Assembly: GCF_963677845.1 (NCBI RefSeq)
Contig: NZ_OY782498.1
Location: forward strand, 3,479,518 to 3,543,517
DNA: 64,000 nucleotides
Source: an uncultured Pseudodesulfovibrio sp.
GTDB lineage: Bacteria; Desulfobacterota; Desulfovibrionia; Desulfovibrionales; Desulfovibrionaceae
Direction of reading: 5' to 3'
Each line of letters starts with the position of its first letter. Position 1 is the stretch's first letter. The notes under the pieces were generated by a model. The model did not search any database. It worked only from the letters and a program-made list of their open reading frames with translations, and was not told the DNA's origin. Below are positions 23,710-33,195 of this stretch, piece by piece. The translations under genes were made by a program, and so were the position numbers.

Positions 23710-25413
23710 TTATTTCCTCCCCGCGAAGGTCTTGACCACGCCTGGCCTGACCTGACACTTCACGCGGATATTTTTACCAACCTGATCGTACCCTTCAACC
23801 ATGTTGAAACTGGAGGTGTGAGTGATTTGCGCATCTTCCGACTGGAGAAAAACACCCATGGAGTCGAGTTGCATGGTCAATTGATTGACCGCGTCTTTTT
23901 CTGCATCCGATTGGTCGTAACTGGTGGGGACGTTCTCGCGGTATGACAGGGTCGGTATGAACATCACATGCCGCTGGGTGTCGGCGAAAAGTTCCAACTC
24001 CCATGTCGTGCGGGTCAGGGCTGCGCCAATGGCATTGGCGACATCATAGTTTTCCGGCACTTCGGTGGAAAGCTGGAATCGTTGAAACATTTCCATTTTC
24101 ATGGCTTTTGCCGGACCGCCCATGAGGTAGACCTTTTTGGGCACGACCTTCTTTGCGTCGAGGAGTTCGTGGATGGTGTAGACCGGTTTGGAATTGATCT
24201 CGTCGATCAGCCCTCGTGTGGCCGAGTGAATGGCATCTGCTGCATACGCCACGGCTTTTTCAGCCAGAGTGTCAGCTGGGATGGAATGGCGATCCGCATA
24301 TGTTGCCATGGCCTTTTTTGATGTTGCGACATCGCCTACTTCGGCAATTCCCGTGCAGTTGAGGGCATCGGTCAGCGTGACCCGTTCTCCGCCCATGCAG
24401 ACTGATGGCCCAAGCCTGTTTGGTCCTACTCGGACGTCATCCCCGACGATGGAGATGGCAGAGTCTCCGCCGATACCGATGGAGTGGACTTTGAGGGCCG
24501 TGACAAGAGTGGGGTGGGAACCGATGGAAATCCCTTCGCGCTCGATGAGTGGTGCTCCGTCTGCAAAAACCGCGATGTCCGTGGTGGTGCCTCCGATGTC
24601 GAGAATCACTGAATCGTGGAAGATGTCCGTCAAGGCGATGATGCCCATAACCGAAGCGGCAGGGCCGGAGAAAATTGACTGCACGGGCATAGTGCGTGAT
24701 TGGCTCAACGGCATGGTTCCGCCGTCCGCTTTGAGGATGTTGACTTTGACGTGACTCAGTCCCATGTCGGCCAATGCTTTTTCCACGGCAGTGGCAAAGT
24801 CATTGTACAGACGCCAGACCGCACAGTTGAAATAAGCCGTGGCAACTCGGCGTGGAAAATTGAGTGCCCCGCCGAGCTGGTGCCCGAGGGTGACAAAGTC
24901 GGCATGGTCGCAGACGTCTATATCTTTGCAATTACAGACCATGCGGCGAATGAAATTTTCATGGCGCGGGTTGCGGGTGGAAAATTTTCCCACTGATGCA
25001 AAAACTCGAACGCCGTTGTCGCGGCATGAATCAATGGCCTTTGACAGCTGACGATTGGACAGGGCGCGCACTTCGTTGCCGCGATGATCAATGGAGCCGT
25101 CAATGACGTGGAAATCCTTGCATGGCATGAAATTGTGTGGGTCGATACCCGGCCCGGACGTGACAATGACGCCAACGTCTTCTGTCTTGCCTTGAACAAT
25201 GGCATTGGTGGACAGTGTCGTGGACAGGTTGAGTTGCGATACCGATGCCTTGCCGATACTCGCGAGTATTGTTTCCAAAGCCTCTGTAACCGAGGACAGT
25301 AGGTCCTCGTGACGGGTGGGAACCTTGCAGGATGCAACGACCTGCATTCCCTGACTCAGGTCCATGGCCACTGCATCGGTATGGGTACCGCCGACGTCGA
25401 TTCCTAACAGCAT
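23710..25413 (-). CDS. Hydantoinase/oxoprolinase-family protein (HyuA-like)
   Basis: A 567-residue protein of the ATP-dependent hydantoinase/5-oxoprolinase A family. It has an N-terminal phosphate loop LLGIDVGGTHTDAV, a HyuA middle domain with DIGGTTTDIAVF, and GGPAKAMK near residue 430. Family members open cyclic amides such as hydantoins or 5-oxoproline with ATP, usually with a HyuB partner. No HyuB is present here; instead the next gene is the HDAC-like amidohydrolase, two bases away. A joint pathway for a cyclic or acylated amide is an inference. ATG at 25413. Confidence 0.85.
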   Translation of the reverse strand: MLLGIDVGGTHTDAVAMDLSQGMQVVASCKVPTRHEDLLSSVTEALETILASIGKASVSQLNLSTTLSTNAIVQGKTEDVGVIVTSGPGIDPHNFMPCKDFHVIDGSIDHRGNEVRALSNRQLSKAIDSCRDNGVRVFASVGKFSTRNPRHENFIRRMVCNCKDIDVCDHADFVTLGHQLGGALNFPRRVATAYFNCAVWRLYNDFATAVEKALADMGLSHVKVNILKADGGTMPLSQSRTMPVQSIFSGPAASVMGIIALTDIFHDSVILDIGGTTTDIAVFADGAPLIEREGISIGSHPTLVTALKVHSIGIGGDSAISIVGDDVRVGPNRLGPSVCMGGERVTLTDALNCTGIAEVGDVATSKKAMATYADRHSIPADTLAEKAVAYAADAIHSATRGLIDEINSKPVYTIHELLDAKKVVPKKVYLMGGPAKAMKMEMFQRFQLSTEVPENYDVANAIGAALTRTTWELELFADTQRHVMFIPTLSYRENVPTSYDQSDAEKDAVNQLTMQLDSMGVFLQSEDAQITHTSSFNMVEGYDQVGKNIRVKCQVRPGVVKTFAGRK

Positions 25414-25608
25414 CTTGTCTCCTGAAATTTTTCAAGCATGGGCTGGATTTAGCACTCCATGCGCCAAAGGCGCAACCGTGGAATCGGTCAGTGGTCGAAA
25501 TCGGCAGAGGAGTGGTCTTCATGTTTGCCTTATGCCGTCATGTTCGTGTAGCGTGCGGAAGTTCACAACAACGAGACCCCCGCCCGGAGCGAGGGGAGGA
25601 GATTATAC

Positions 25609-26469
25609 ATGAGCAAGATTTTCATCGCAGGTGGCGCCGGACTCCTTGGAACAGCTTTGATTGAATCCCTTGATGGAAAGGCCGAAGTGGTCGCAGGCGT
25701 GCATTCCCCGGAAAAGGGTGAGGCCGTGACACAAGAAGGTGTTGAAGCCCGTGTTTTCGACTTCAAGGATGTTGATTCCATCACTCAGGTCATGGCTGGT
25801 TGTGACCGAATGTTTTTGTCCATTCCCTTGCAGGAAAAGTTGACTCGGTATGGCCATTTGGCTGTGGAAGCCGCCAAGAAGGCCGGGATTGAATATATTG
25901 TCCGTTCGTCCGGGTATGGCTCCTCTTCGGACGCTCACTGGCGACTTGGTCGTGAGCATGGCATGGTTGATCAGTTCGTGGAAGATTCAAAAATCACCTA
26001 TACGGTGCTTCGTCCTAACTCCTTCATGCAGAATTTTGCTGGTCCCTATGCCGAAATGATCAAGGCGGGTGTCATCGCCCTGCCGGAAGAAGATGCCGCC
26101 GTCAGCTACATTGATGTGAAGGACATTGCGGACTGTGCCGCTCGATTGTTGCTGGACAACGCCGGTTTCGAGAATAGCTTTTATGCGTTGACCGGGCCTG
26201 AAGGATTGACCTTGTCTCAGGTTGCGGAAAAGATTGCAGCGGCCAGCGGGCGCGAAGTGACCTATACTCCGGCTGCCGAAGAGGCTTTTATTGCCGCCCT
26301 GCAGGGTAAAGGTCTTCCCCAGTGGAATATCGACATGCTGGTCAGCCTGACCCGTGTGGTCAAACTCGGTATGGCTGGCAATGTGACCAAGGCCGTGGAA
26401 TATCTGACCGGGGCACCTGCACGGACCTTCGACGATTTCGTTGCCGAGAACGCGTCAGTCTGGAAGTAA
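25609..26469 (+). CDS. NmrA-like NAD(P)-binding protein
   Basis: A 286-residue atypical short-chain dehydrogenase: Rossmann motif IFIAGGAGLLGTALIE at the N-terminus, the YIVRSSGYGSSS strand, then YTVLRPNSFMQNF, typical of the NmrA/QorB subgroup. Such proteins reduce quinones (QorB) or sense NADP. GGGGAGGAG upstream marks the start. The next gene begins six bases after its stop, so it leads a run of three closely packed genes (25609-27823). Confidence 0.85.
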   Translation: MSKIFIAGGAGLLGTALIESLDGKAEVVAGVHSPEKGEAVTQEGVEARVFDFKDVDSITQVMAGCDRMFLSIPLQEKLTRYGHLAVEAAKKAGIEYIVRSSGYGSSSDAHWRLGREHGMVDQFVEDSKITYTVLRPNSFMQNFAGPYAEMIKAGVIALPEEDAAVSYIDVKDIADCAARLLLDNAGFENSFYALTGPEGLTLSQVAEKIAAASGREVTYTPAAEEAFIAALQGKGLPQWNIDMLVSLTRVVKLGMAGNVTKAVEYLTGAPARTFDDFVAENASVWK

Positions 26470-26474
26470 TATTC

Positions 26475-27254
26475 ATGGCGCCGCTTAAGGGGCAGGAAGA
26501 ACTGCTGCGGATTATCCGCAAGATTTCCGCCGGGAACTACAGCGACGAAATACTGAATTTGACCGGCCCTGAATGTGCGCCGGAAATTCAGGAATTAGCC
26601 GAGGCTGTGGGGCTGATGATGGTCAAGATCGAGGCCAGAGAAGACCGGTTGGAGCAGCTTCTTGCCAAGATTCGACGCGATACGGTGAATACTGTGACTG
26701 CGGTTGTTCACGCTCTTGGTGCGCGGGATTCTTATTCCGAAGGACATGGTGAGAGGGTGGGCGTCTATGCCAGACGTCTTGCCCAACGCGTCGGACTGCC
26801 CAATGATGAAGTCGAGCGTATTCGCATTGCCGGAACGCTCCATGACATCGGGAAAATCGGTTTCAGCGATCAAATCTTTACGAGCGGCAATACTCCCTTG
26901 TCTCAAGACATGATTGAGGAAATTCATAAACACCCGGAGTGGGGGCGGGATATCCTTCAGAATCTCGACTTTCTCGGTCCTGCATTGGAGTATGTTTATG
27001 CCCACCATGAACATGTGGACGGCAAGGGGTATCCGCGAGGACTCAAGGGGGACGCTATTCCGCTTGGCGCACGTATTATTACGGTGGTGGATTATTTTGA
27101 CGCCATGATCACTGATCGTTCCTATCAGAAGGGCAAACCTCTGGACGAAGTGATCGAAATTCTTCGTAGTCTGGCCGGTTCGACCCTTGATTCCGATCTG
27201 GTGGAGGCGTTCATTGTCGAGATCGAGGCCAATGGATTGGCTGGTGGACGTTGA
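26475..27254 (+). CDS. HD-GYP domain protein (probable cyclic-di-GMP phosphodiesterase)
   Basis: A 259-residue cytoplasmic protein. Residues 1-60 are helical and HAMP-like with a coiled stretch; ~65-255 is an HD-GYP domain with HDIGKIG, HPEWGRDIL, HHEHVDGKGYPRG and the ARIITVVDYFDAM block. HD-GYP proteins cleave cyclic-di-GMP to GMP or pGpG. No receiver or sensor domain is attached, so the input is unclear. The ATG at 26475 starts six bases after the NmrA stop; the frame's upstream extension lies inside that gene. Its stop overlaps the next ATG (TGATG). Confidence 0.9.
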   Translation: MAPLKGQEELLRIIRKISAGNYSDEILNLTGPECAPEIQELAEAVGLMMVKIEAREDRLEQLLAKIRRDTVNTVTAVVHALGARDSYSEGHGERVGVYARRLAQRVGLPNDEVERIRIAGTLHDIGKIGFSDQIFTSGNTPLSQDMIEEIHKHPEWGRDILQNLDFLGPALEYVYAHHEHVDGKGYPRGLKGDAIPLGARIITVVDYFDAMITDRSYQKGKPLDEVIEILRSLAGSTLDSDLVEAFIVEIEANGLAGGR

Positions 27255-27823
27255 TGGAAACCCTTGAAGAGAAAATCGAGCGGGTGTTGAAGGACCGTAT
27301 CGAATTGGTTCCATATGATTCGGTATGGCCCTCTCTGTTTGAAATGGAAAAAGAGCATTTATTTGCCTGTTTACCGATAGGTTTGGTGGTTCGGATTGAG
27401 CACTTCGGAAGCACTTCCATACCGGGCATGACTGCAAAGCCGGTCGTCGACATGTTGGTGGAAGTGACCAGCCTGGAGGAAGCCAAGCAGCGAATTGCGC
27501 CGGTTCTGGAAGCGCAGGGGTACGATTATTTCTGGCGTCCACAAAGTGAGGGCCAGACTCCCCCGCATTATGCGTGGTTCATCAAGCGGGACAAGAAAGG
27601 ACAGCGGACCCACCATATTCATATGACCGTTGCCGATTCTACTTTGTGGCGAGGACTGTGTTTTCGGGACTATCTCGTTGCCCATCCTGAGACAGCGGTA
27701 GAATATGAGCAGCTTAAGCAAAAACTTGCGAGCACGTATCATGGAGACCGCGTGGCCTATACCGAAGGCAAGACCGAATTTGTTCGCAAGGTCTCGAATG
27801 CTGTTTTATCAAATCCCTCCTGA
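27254..27823 (+). CDS. GrpB family protein (nucleotidyltransferase fold)
   Basis: A 189-residue GrpB/UPF0157 protein with the motifs HFGSTSIPGMTAKPVVDMLV (nucleotidyltransferase-like G-S and D-x-D positions) and a HHIHMT strand near residue 120. The biochemical role is not established. The ATG overlaps the HD-GYP stop by one base, indicating coupling; a TTG one codon earlier is possible. No terminator is evident before the cupin gene 66 bp downstream. Confidence 0.85.
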   Translation: METLEEKIERVLKDRIELVPYDSVWPSLFEMEKEHLFACLPIGLVVRIEHFGSTSIPGMTAKPVVDMLVEVTSLEEAKQRIAPVLEAQGYDYFWRPQSEGQTPPHYAWFIKRDKKGQRTHHIHMTVADSTLWRGLCFRDYLVAHPETAVEYEQLKQKLASTYHGDRVAYTEGKTEFVRKVSNAVLSNPS

Positions 27824-27889
27824 CGGCAAGATCGTACAAGATCGACAAATTTTCATTGTGTATTCTCCTTTGAAATTGAAGGAGAAATC

Positions 27890-28279
27890 ATGAGCAATAT
27901 CTTTACAGCATTGAATTCCGGTCGGATCGCAGGTCTTAACACCGAGATTGATGCCGGATCACTTAAATGGAATCCTCATCCGACTTTTATTGGGGTAGCA
28001 ATGAAGCATCTGATGACCGGCAAAGACACGGGCGGTCAGTTCAGTATGCATCTGGTGCGTCTTGAGCCCGGTGCGGAAATAGGCGATCATGTTCACGAAA
28101 AGAACTGGGAACTGCACGAAGTTGCTGATGGGAGCGGGGTGTGCCTGCTTGATGGCCGACGTGTAGAATATGCCCCCGGTGTAGCTGCGGTTATGCCGGA
28201 AAGCGTACCCCATAGTGTGCAGGCCGGTGAAGCAGGGTTGTGTCTATTAGCCAAGTTTGTGCCGGCTCTGATGGAATAA
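27890..28279 (+). CDS. Single-domain cupin protein
   Basis: A 129-residue cupin: motif 1 GAEIGDHVHEKNWELHEV with two His and one Glu metal ligand positions, and motif 2 PGVAAVMPESVPHSV with the last His. It would bind a metal and either a small ligand or a substrate. AAGGAG lies eight bases before the ATG. It precedes an AraC regulator that has a similar sensor fold, nine bases downstream, so the two are probably one unit, perhaps acting on a common small molecule. Confidence 0.85.
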   Translation: MSNIFTALNSGRIAGLNTEIDAGSLKWNPHPTFIGVAMKHLMTGKDTGGQFSMHLVRLEPGAEIGDHVHEKNWELHEVADGSGVCLLDGRRVEYAPGVAAVMPESVPHSVQAGEAGLCLLAKFVPALME

Positions 28280-28287
28280 CGAATTCA

Positions 28288-29091
28288 ATGACAGTGAGTA
28301 CGACTACATTTGTCGAAATACCAGGATTGGATGGGGTCAACGTGGTTCGCCACGCTGGGCCTTCTCCGACCGGGGCGCGCCACATGCACCAATCGTTATG
28401 TGTCGGTGCGGTGTTGTCTGGCGACAGGCCGCTTAAGGTCGAAGACATTTGGTATACGGTCTTGGCTGGACAGGTTATGATAATTCCTCCGGATATTCCC
28501 CATGCCTGTCCCAATGGCGGAGAATGCGAATATTGTATGGTCAGCATCCCTCTTTTCTGTCTTGAGGCAGTGGGATTTGATTTAGCGAGTTTGCGTGGGA
28601 TAAAGCCGGTCAGCGATGATCCGGCCTGTTTTGGGGCCGTTATTGGATTGGCTGAGATGGTCGGGGAATCGGCTTCGCAACTGGAACGGCAGGGCGCTTT
28701 TATGCGTATGTTGGAGCTACTTTGTTTCAGTGACTGTGGTGAAAGGTTTCATATGCCAGAGCCGGATCGAATCGCCCGAGTCAGACATGAATTGGAAGAG
28801 CGGTGTGTCGAGGATATCCCACTTAAAATTCTTGCCCGGTTGGCTGGATGTAGTCCTTGTCGATTGAATCGGGATTTTGCTTCGGTTGTGGGGATGCCTC
28901 CACACGAATATCAGGCCATGCAGCGTGTGCGTATTGTGAAAACGTGTATCCGAGAAGGCAGAAGTTTGGTCGATAGTGCCGTTGAAGCCGGATTTTCTGA
29001 TCAGAGTCATATGACCCGTTGTTTTAAAAAGATCATGGGCATGACACCGGGGAAGTTTGCACAAGGTTTGTCATCCACCCGTTTGGATTGA
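28288..29091 (+). CDS. AraC-family transcriptional regulator
   Basis: A 267-residue regulator. The N-terminal half is an AraC cupin (HMHQSLCVGAVLSG, MIIPPDIPHACP) and the C-terminal ~100 residues hold two helix-turn-helix motifs (LARLAGCSPCRLNRDF and SDQSHMTRCFKKIMGMTPG). The ATG at 28288 is chosen, since the frame upstream overlaps the cupin gene. It is distinct in sequence from the AraC regulator at 6588. A hairpin-prone stretch TCCCCA...TGGGGA follows at about 29103-29156. Confidence 0.88.
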   Translation: MTVSTTTFVEIPGLDGVNVVRHAGPSPTGARHMHQSLCVGAVLSGDRPLKVEDIWYTVLAGQVMIIPPDIPHACPNGGECEYCMVSIPLFCLEAVGFDLASLRGIKPVSDDPACFGAVIGLAEMVGESASQLERQGAFMRMLELLCFSDCGERFHMPEPDRIARVRHELEERCVEDIPLKILARLAGCSPCRLNRDFASVVGMPPHEYQAMQRVRIVKTCIREGRSLVDSAVEAGFSDQSHMTRCFKKIMGMTPGKFAQGLSSTRLD

Positions 29092-29202
29092 GTTTCTTTT
29101 TAGTCCCCAAACGGTGGTGACCTCCAGAGACTTGCAGGGGGCGGATCGTCTGGGGAATCGTCACACGATTTTCATTGACTTTTCCCCACAGGGCCTTACT
29201 TT

Positions 29203-30120
29203 TTGGCCGTGAGCACACCAATAAAGAAATGCATTTTTGCTATAATAGCTTTTGTCGTAACCGCCCTGATTCCTGACATGGCATATGCATGGGGTCCCGG
29301 CGTACACCTTGCGTTGGGTAATTCCGTGCTGGCCGATATGGGGTGCCTGCCGCCTTTGGTGGCCGCCTTGCTAGATCGGCATCGGAATGCTTTTTTGTAT
29401 GGTTGTTTGTCCGCTGATATTTTTATTGGCAAGGGGACAAATTTTCGCCCCGGTCACAGTCATAACTGGGTTACGGGATTCAAACTTCTCAATTCGGCCA
29501 AAGATGCCCGAGTGCTTGCCTACGGCTATGGTTACCTGACACATCTGGCTGCTGACGTTGTCGCCCATAATTATTATGTCCCCAACGCGCTCATGGATAT
29601 GAATTCCGGCTCAAAATTGTCTCACGTCTATGTTGAGGCGCAGGCTGACCGGAGTTTTAGACGTGAACAGGAGACAGCTTTATCCCTGTTCCGTAGGCCT
29701 AATCGTGATTCAGACGATACGTTGCTTTCGGCCATGGACAAACGGCGGTTCCCGTTTGTGGTTAAAAAACAGATTCTCAAGGGCAGTCTGACCGTGACTG
29801 GTCGTAAAACATGGGGCACCTCTTTGAGGCTGGCTGACAGAATATTGCCCGGACCTCGCGTCAACCTTCATTTGGATGAAATGTTCACTTTGTCTCAAAA
29901 TATTATTTTTGATTTTTTGACGGATCCCAAAGCTTCACCTGCCGTCTCATTTGATCCTATAGGGAGCGGGAATTTGCGTCGGGTTCGTGATATTCGCATA
30001 AAACGGCAGGCTGGCGCTCTGATTCCTACTATCAAATTTCACCCGCATGAAAGCCTGACGGATATCGCTCGTCCCGTTATTTGTTCTGCCCCTTCTCTCG
30101 GGGCAACTGTCGCTGGCTGA
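29203..30120 (+). CDS. Secreted zinc-dependent phospholipase C-like protein
   Basis: A 305-residue protein with a signal peptide (about residues 1-29, ending YAWGPG) and a domain related to zinc-dependent phospholipase C. It keeps GPGVHLALGN at the mature N-terminus and then GCLSADIFIGKG, HSHNW and YGYLTHLAADVVAHNYYVP, which supply Trp/His/Asp metal ligand positions like those of the Bacillus enzyme. The second half is divergent. Start codon is either TTG 29203 or GTG 29209; neither has a good ribosome binding site. Lipid or phosphoester hydrolysis in the periplasm is inferred. Confidence 0.78.
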   Translation: MAVSTPIKKCIFAIIAFVVTALIPDMAYAWGPGVHLALGNSVLADMGCLPPLVAALLDRHRNAFLYGCLSADIFIGKGTNFRPGHSHNWVTGFKLLNSAKDARVLAYGYGYLTHLAADVVAHNYYVPNALMDMNSGSKLSHVYVEAQADRSFRREQETALSLFRRPNRDSDDTLLSAMDKRRFPFVVKKQILKGSLTVTGRKTWGTSLRLADRILPGPRVNLHLDEMFTLSQNIIFDFLTDPKASPAVSFDPIGSGNLRRVRDIRIKRQAGALIPTIKFHPHESLTDIARPVICSAPSLGATVAG

Positions 30121-30235
30121 TTTTTCTGAACAATTCCAGTAGGCGTTTTGGAATAGATTCCACTTTGACGGTACTTTTGTTATGGTGCCGCGAAGTTGTC
30201 GTGTAATCTTATGGCCATTACGGACTTTTATCACC

Positions 30236-32533
30236 ATGCTTAAACGATTTATTTATTTGATTCCCTTGCTTGCTGGATTGGCCGTGGCTGCGATCGTGGC
30301 TTTTGGGTATGTGGCTGATCGGGATAATCACATTGAAAAAAATCGGGCAGAAGTTCTCCATGTCCTCGCCGACGTAGCTACCAGGCTTGAAGGGGCTCTT
30401 GACGCCAAACAGCATTTGATTACGGCATTGCGTTCATCGGTTCAGGCGAATCCGGAAATACAGCAGGAATTGTTTCAGACCCTGGCCAAAGGGTTACTTA
30501 TTCACGTTGGGAGCGTTCGTTCGGTGTGGCTCGCCAAAGACAATGTGGTGAGTCATGTTTACCCTGCCACCGGGGCTGAACAAGCCGTGGGACGTTCATT
30601 GCTCAGAAGTGGGCCGGTGTTGGCACGAGGCTTGGCCGTGCGAGCTCAGGAGACCGGGACTGTCCAGATGATTGTTCCGAGTCAGGACAGCAAGGAAGTC
30701 ACTGACATTATGTTTTTTGCTCCGGTGTCAGTCATTTTGCCGGATGGAAGTAGCTCCTATTGGGGGCAGGTTGTCATCTGTCTCGATATTCGGGCTTTTT
30801 ATAGCAAAGCCGGTTTTTCCGATGCCCATCCGGGTATTCTGCTTGGATTGAGGAAGCCTGAGAACCCGCCGTCTAAAGAAGTGATGTTGGCTGGTGTGCC
30901 CATGGTTTTCGATATGGCCCCTCTCGTGCACAATATTCCGGTTCCCACGGGGGCATGGGAATTAGCTGCGGTGCCTCGGGGAGGGTGGACCTCGTCACCG
31001 TACAAAACATATATTCTCGTCGGTGGAACTATTTGTATCCTGTTGGTTCCGATTTCTTTTTGGGCTGTTCTGGCCATGATTATGGGGCGGCTCGCTGATC
31101 GGGAGAAATATCGAAATCTGGTCCAAAATGCGAAATCTATTATTTTACGTATCGATATGTCTGGTGAGATCGTTTTTTGTAACGAGTACGCCGAGCAGTT
31201 TTATGGGTACAAACGCGGGGAGCTTATCGGTAAGCCGCTGATTGGCACCCTGATTCCCAAAAAGGACATGGAAGGGCAGTCCATGAAACGGTATCTTGGC
31301 CGGCTGCTCAAGAATCCGTCCGCTCATCCCTTCAATGAGATAATGAATGTTCGTAAGAACGGCGAAATCGTGTGGGTCGCTTGGGCCAATGATTCGGTGT
31401 TGACCCGCGATAAGACCATGGTCGGCCTCCTGTGTGTGGGGACAGACATCACTGACCGTAAGCTTATGGAAGAAGCCCTCAGGCAACGGGAAAAGCAGTA
31501 TCGCCTTCTGGCCGAGAACGTGACAGATGTTATTTGGGGTTTAGATGCAGACTTGCGTTTTACCTACATCAGTCCGTCAGATGAAGTTGTACGTGGATAT
31601 AAAAGGTATGATGTACTGGGGCGTTTTCTTGACGATTTTCTGACCCCATCATCCCGGACACGTTTTAGGGGAACTCTCCTCTTTTTGGAAGAACAGAATA
31701 AGAACCCTGCTCAACCTCCGTCTACTACCGAAAGTTTGGAATTCTTGTGTGCTGACGGTTCTACCGTTTGGTTGGAGTGTCATTTGGGCATTTTGCTGAA
31801 TGAGGAAGGAGAGAAGTTGGGCGTGCAGGGTGTTGGGCGTGATATTACTGACCGCAAGCTGGCTGAAGCTCTGCGTGAGGATGTTGAACGCATAGCGCGA
31901 CACGATCTCAAAACCCCGTTGGGTGCGGTCATCAGTCTTCCCGGTGAGGTCCGTCGTTTGGGTGGCTTGAACACAGATCAGGATGCCATGCTGGAGACGA
32001 TTGAGGATGCAGGGGAGACCATGCTTCAACTCATTAACCGTTCTCTTGATTTGTATAAAATGGAGCGCGGGACGTATGTTCTTGCCAAGTCTGAAGTGGA
32101 TTTGTTGCGGATGGTGGAGCGTATTAAGGCCGAGGCCATGCCACAGATCCGGAGCAAGGGAATCAGTGTGGGTATTGAAGTACGCTCCGGTCAACACGCT
32201 GATTCTTTTTTTGCCACAGTGGACGAGGAATTGTTTCGTTCCATGCTTTCGAATCTGATTATTAACGCATTACAAGCTTCACCAGAGTCTGGTTCTGTTT
32301 CCATAGTTTTGGAGAAGAATGGAGTTTTGACGCTTGCCATCCGTAATCAAGGAGAAGTGGCTCACCATCTCCGCGATACTTTTTTTGATAAATATTCAAC
32401 CGCGAATACGCCCGGTGGATCCGGGCTTGGGACGTATTCAGCCCGCCTTATTGCGCGGACACATGGCGGCGATATTATCGTGGAAACGGATGTCCCCGGT
32501 CAAACTTGTGTGGTTGTGACCCTGCCCGTCTGA
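30236..32533 (+). CDS. Membrane sensor histidine kinase with two PAS domains
   Basis: A 765-residue kinase. A first membrane helix lies at ~3-24, then a ~230-residue periplasmic sensor region resembling a CACHE/CHASE-like domain, then a second helix ending near residue 285. Two PAS domains follow (~300-425 and ~430-545), each closing with DITDRKL. H556 in ARHDLKTPLG is the phosphorylated histidine, and the ATPase domain shows SNLIINALQA and GSGLGTYSARLI. No receiver is attached and no response regulator gene is adjacent. The start at 30236 is chosen because it opens the first membrane helix; ATG 30182 cannot be excluded. Confidence 0.88.
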   Translation: MLKRFIYLIPLLAGLAVAAIVAFGYVADRDNHIEKNRAEVLHVLADVATRLEGALDAKQHLITALRSSVQANPEIQQELFQTLAKGLLIHVGSVRSVWLAKDNVVSHVYPATGAEQAVGRSLLRSGPVLARGLAVRAQETGTVQMIVPSQDSKEVTDIMFFAPVSVILPDGSSSYWGQVVICLDIRAFYSKAGFSDAHPGILLGLRKPENPPSKEVMLAGVPMVFDMAPLVHNIPVPTGAWELAAVPRGGWTSSPYKTYILVGGTICILLVPISFWAVLAMIMGRLADREKYRNLVQNAKSIILRIDMSGEIVFCNEYAEQFYGYKRGELIGKPLIGTLIPKKDMEGQSMKRYLGRLLKNPSAHPFNEIMNVRKNGEIVWVAWANDSVLTRDKTMVGLLCVGTDITDRKLMEEALRQREKQYRLLAENVTDVIWGLDADLRFTYISPSDEVVRGYKRYDVLGRFLDDFLTPSSRTRFRGTLLFLEEQNKNPAQPPSTTESLEFLCADGSTVWLECHLGILLNEEGEKLGVQGVGRDITDRKLAEALREDVERIARHDLKTPLGAVISLPGEVRRLGGLNTDQDAMLETIEDAGETMLQLINRSLDLYKMERGTYVLAKSEVDLLRMVERIKAEAMPQIRSKGISVGIEVRSGQHADSFFATVDEELFRSMLSNLIINALQASPESGSVSIVLEKNGVLTLAIRNQGEVAHHLRDTFFDKYSTANTPGGSGLGTYSARLIARTHGGDIIVETDVPGQTCVVVTLPV

Positions 32534-32556
32534 TCGTTTGTTTTTTTTCACAATGC

Positions 32557-32596
32557 GAACGGCGCTCCCTGACTGACAGGGGGCGCCGTTCTTTAT
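32557..32596 (+). terminator. Terminator between the kinase and flavin-reductase genes
   Basis: GAACGGCGC.CCCTG / CAGGG.GCGCCGTTC stem with a five-base loop and CTTTAT tail; located between convergent genes. Confidence 0.8.
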
Positions 32597-32613
32597 GGAG
32601 GAGTGTTTAAAAA

Positions 32614-33186
32614 CTATGCGAGTTTTTTCATGAGCCACGCCATGTTCTTACCGAGGATGTCCATGGTTTCCATGCCTTCAGTATCTTGTGTGATTTCACC
32701 TTTGTTCATGCCAAAACCCATATTCCAATAGTGGGAACCAGGGACAATCATTTGCCCGATGAAAAAGAAGGCATTCAACGTGTTGAAGGTCTGGATGGCG
32801 CCGCCGCGACGAGCCACCGCGACACTTGCGCCGACTTTGCGGGCGAACATGTCGTCATTGGCTCTGGCGACCATTCCGGCCCGGTCGATGAGCGCGCTCA
32901 TTTCCGTGGAGATGGTGGCGAAATAGGTCGGGGAGCCGAGAATAATGCCGTCAGCATCGTCCATGGCTGCAATACAGTCATTGACGAAGTCATTCTTTAC
33001 GGCACACTTGCGATCCTTGTTTTTGAAGCATTTCATGCAGGCGATACAACCGTGCATTTTTTTGCCGCCGAGTTCGATGAGTTCTGTCTCAATACCTTCA
33101 GCTTCGAGTTCCGTGAAAACACGATTGATCATTTCAGTGGTGTTGCCACCCTTGCGGGCTGAACCATTAAAAGCGACTACTTTCAT
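32614..33186 (-). CDS. NADPH-dependent FMN reductase / flavodoxin-family protein
   Basis: A 190-residue flavodoxin-like protein: FMN phosphate loop FNGSARKGGNT, a cysteine cluster CIACMKCFKNKDRKC in the position used by iron-sulfur flavoproteins, and the GSPTYFATIS loop. The cysteine spacing CxxCxxC(x)6C could bind a [4Fe-4S] cluster or be redox active. It starts nine bp after the nitroreductase stop on the same strand, so the pair forms an operon, probably for stress-related reduction of quinones or nitro compounds. Confidence 0.88.
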   Translation of the reverse strand: MKVVAFNGSARKGGNTTEMINRVFTELEAEGIETELIELGGKKMHGCIACMKCFKNKDRKCAVKNDFVNDCIAAMDDADGIILGSPTYFATISTEMSALIDRAGMVARANDDMFARKVGASVAVARRGGAIQTFNTLNAFFFIGQMIVPGSHYWNMGFGMNKGEITQDTEGMETMDILGKNMAWLMKKLA

Positions 33187-33195
33187 GATGTATTC

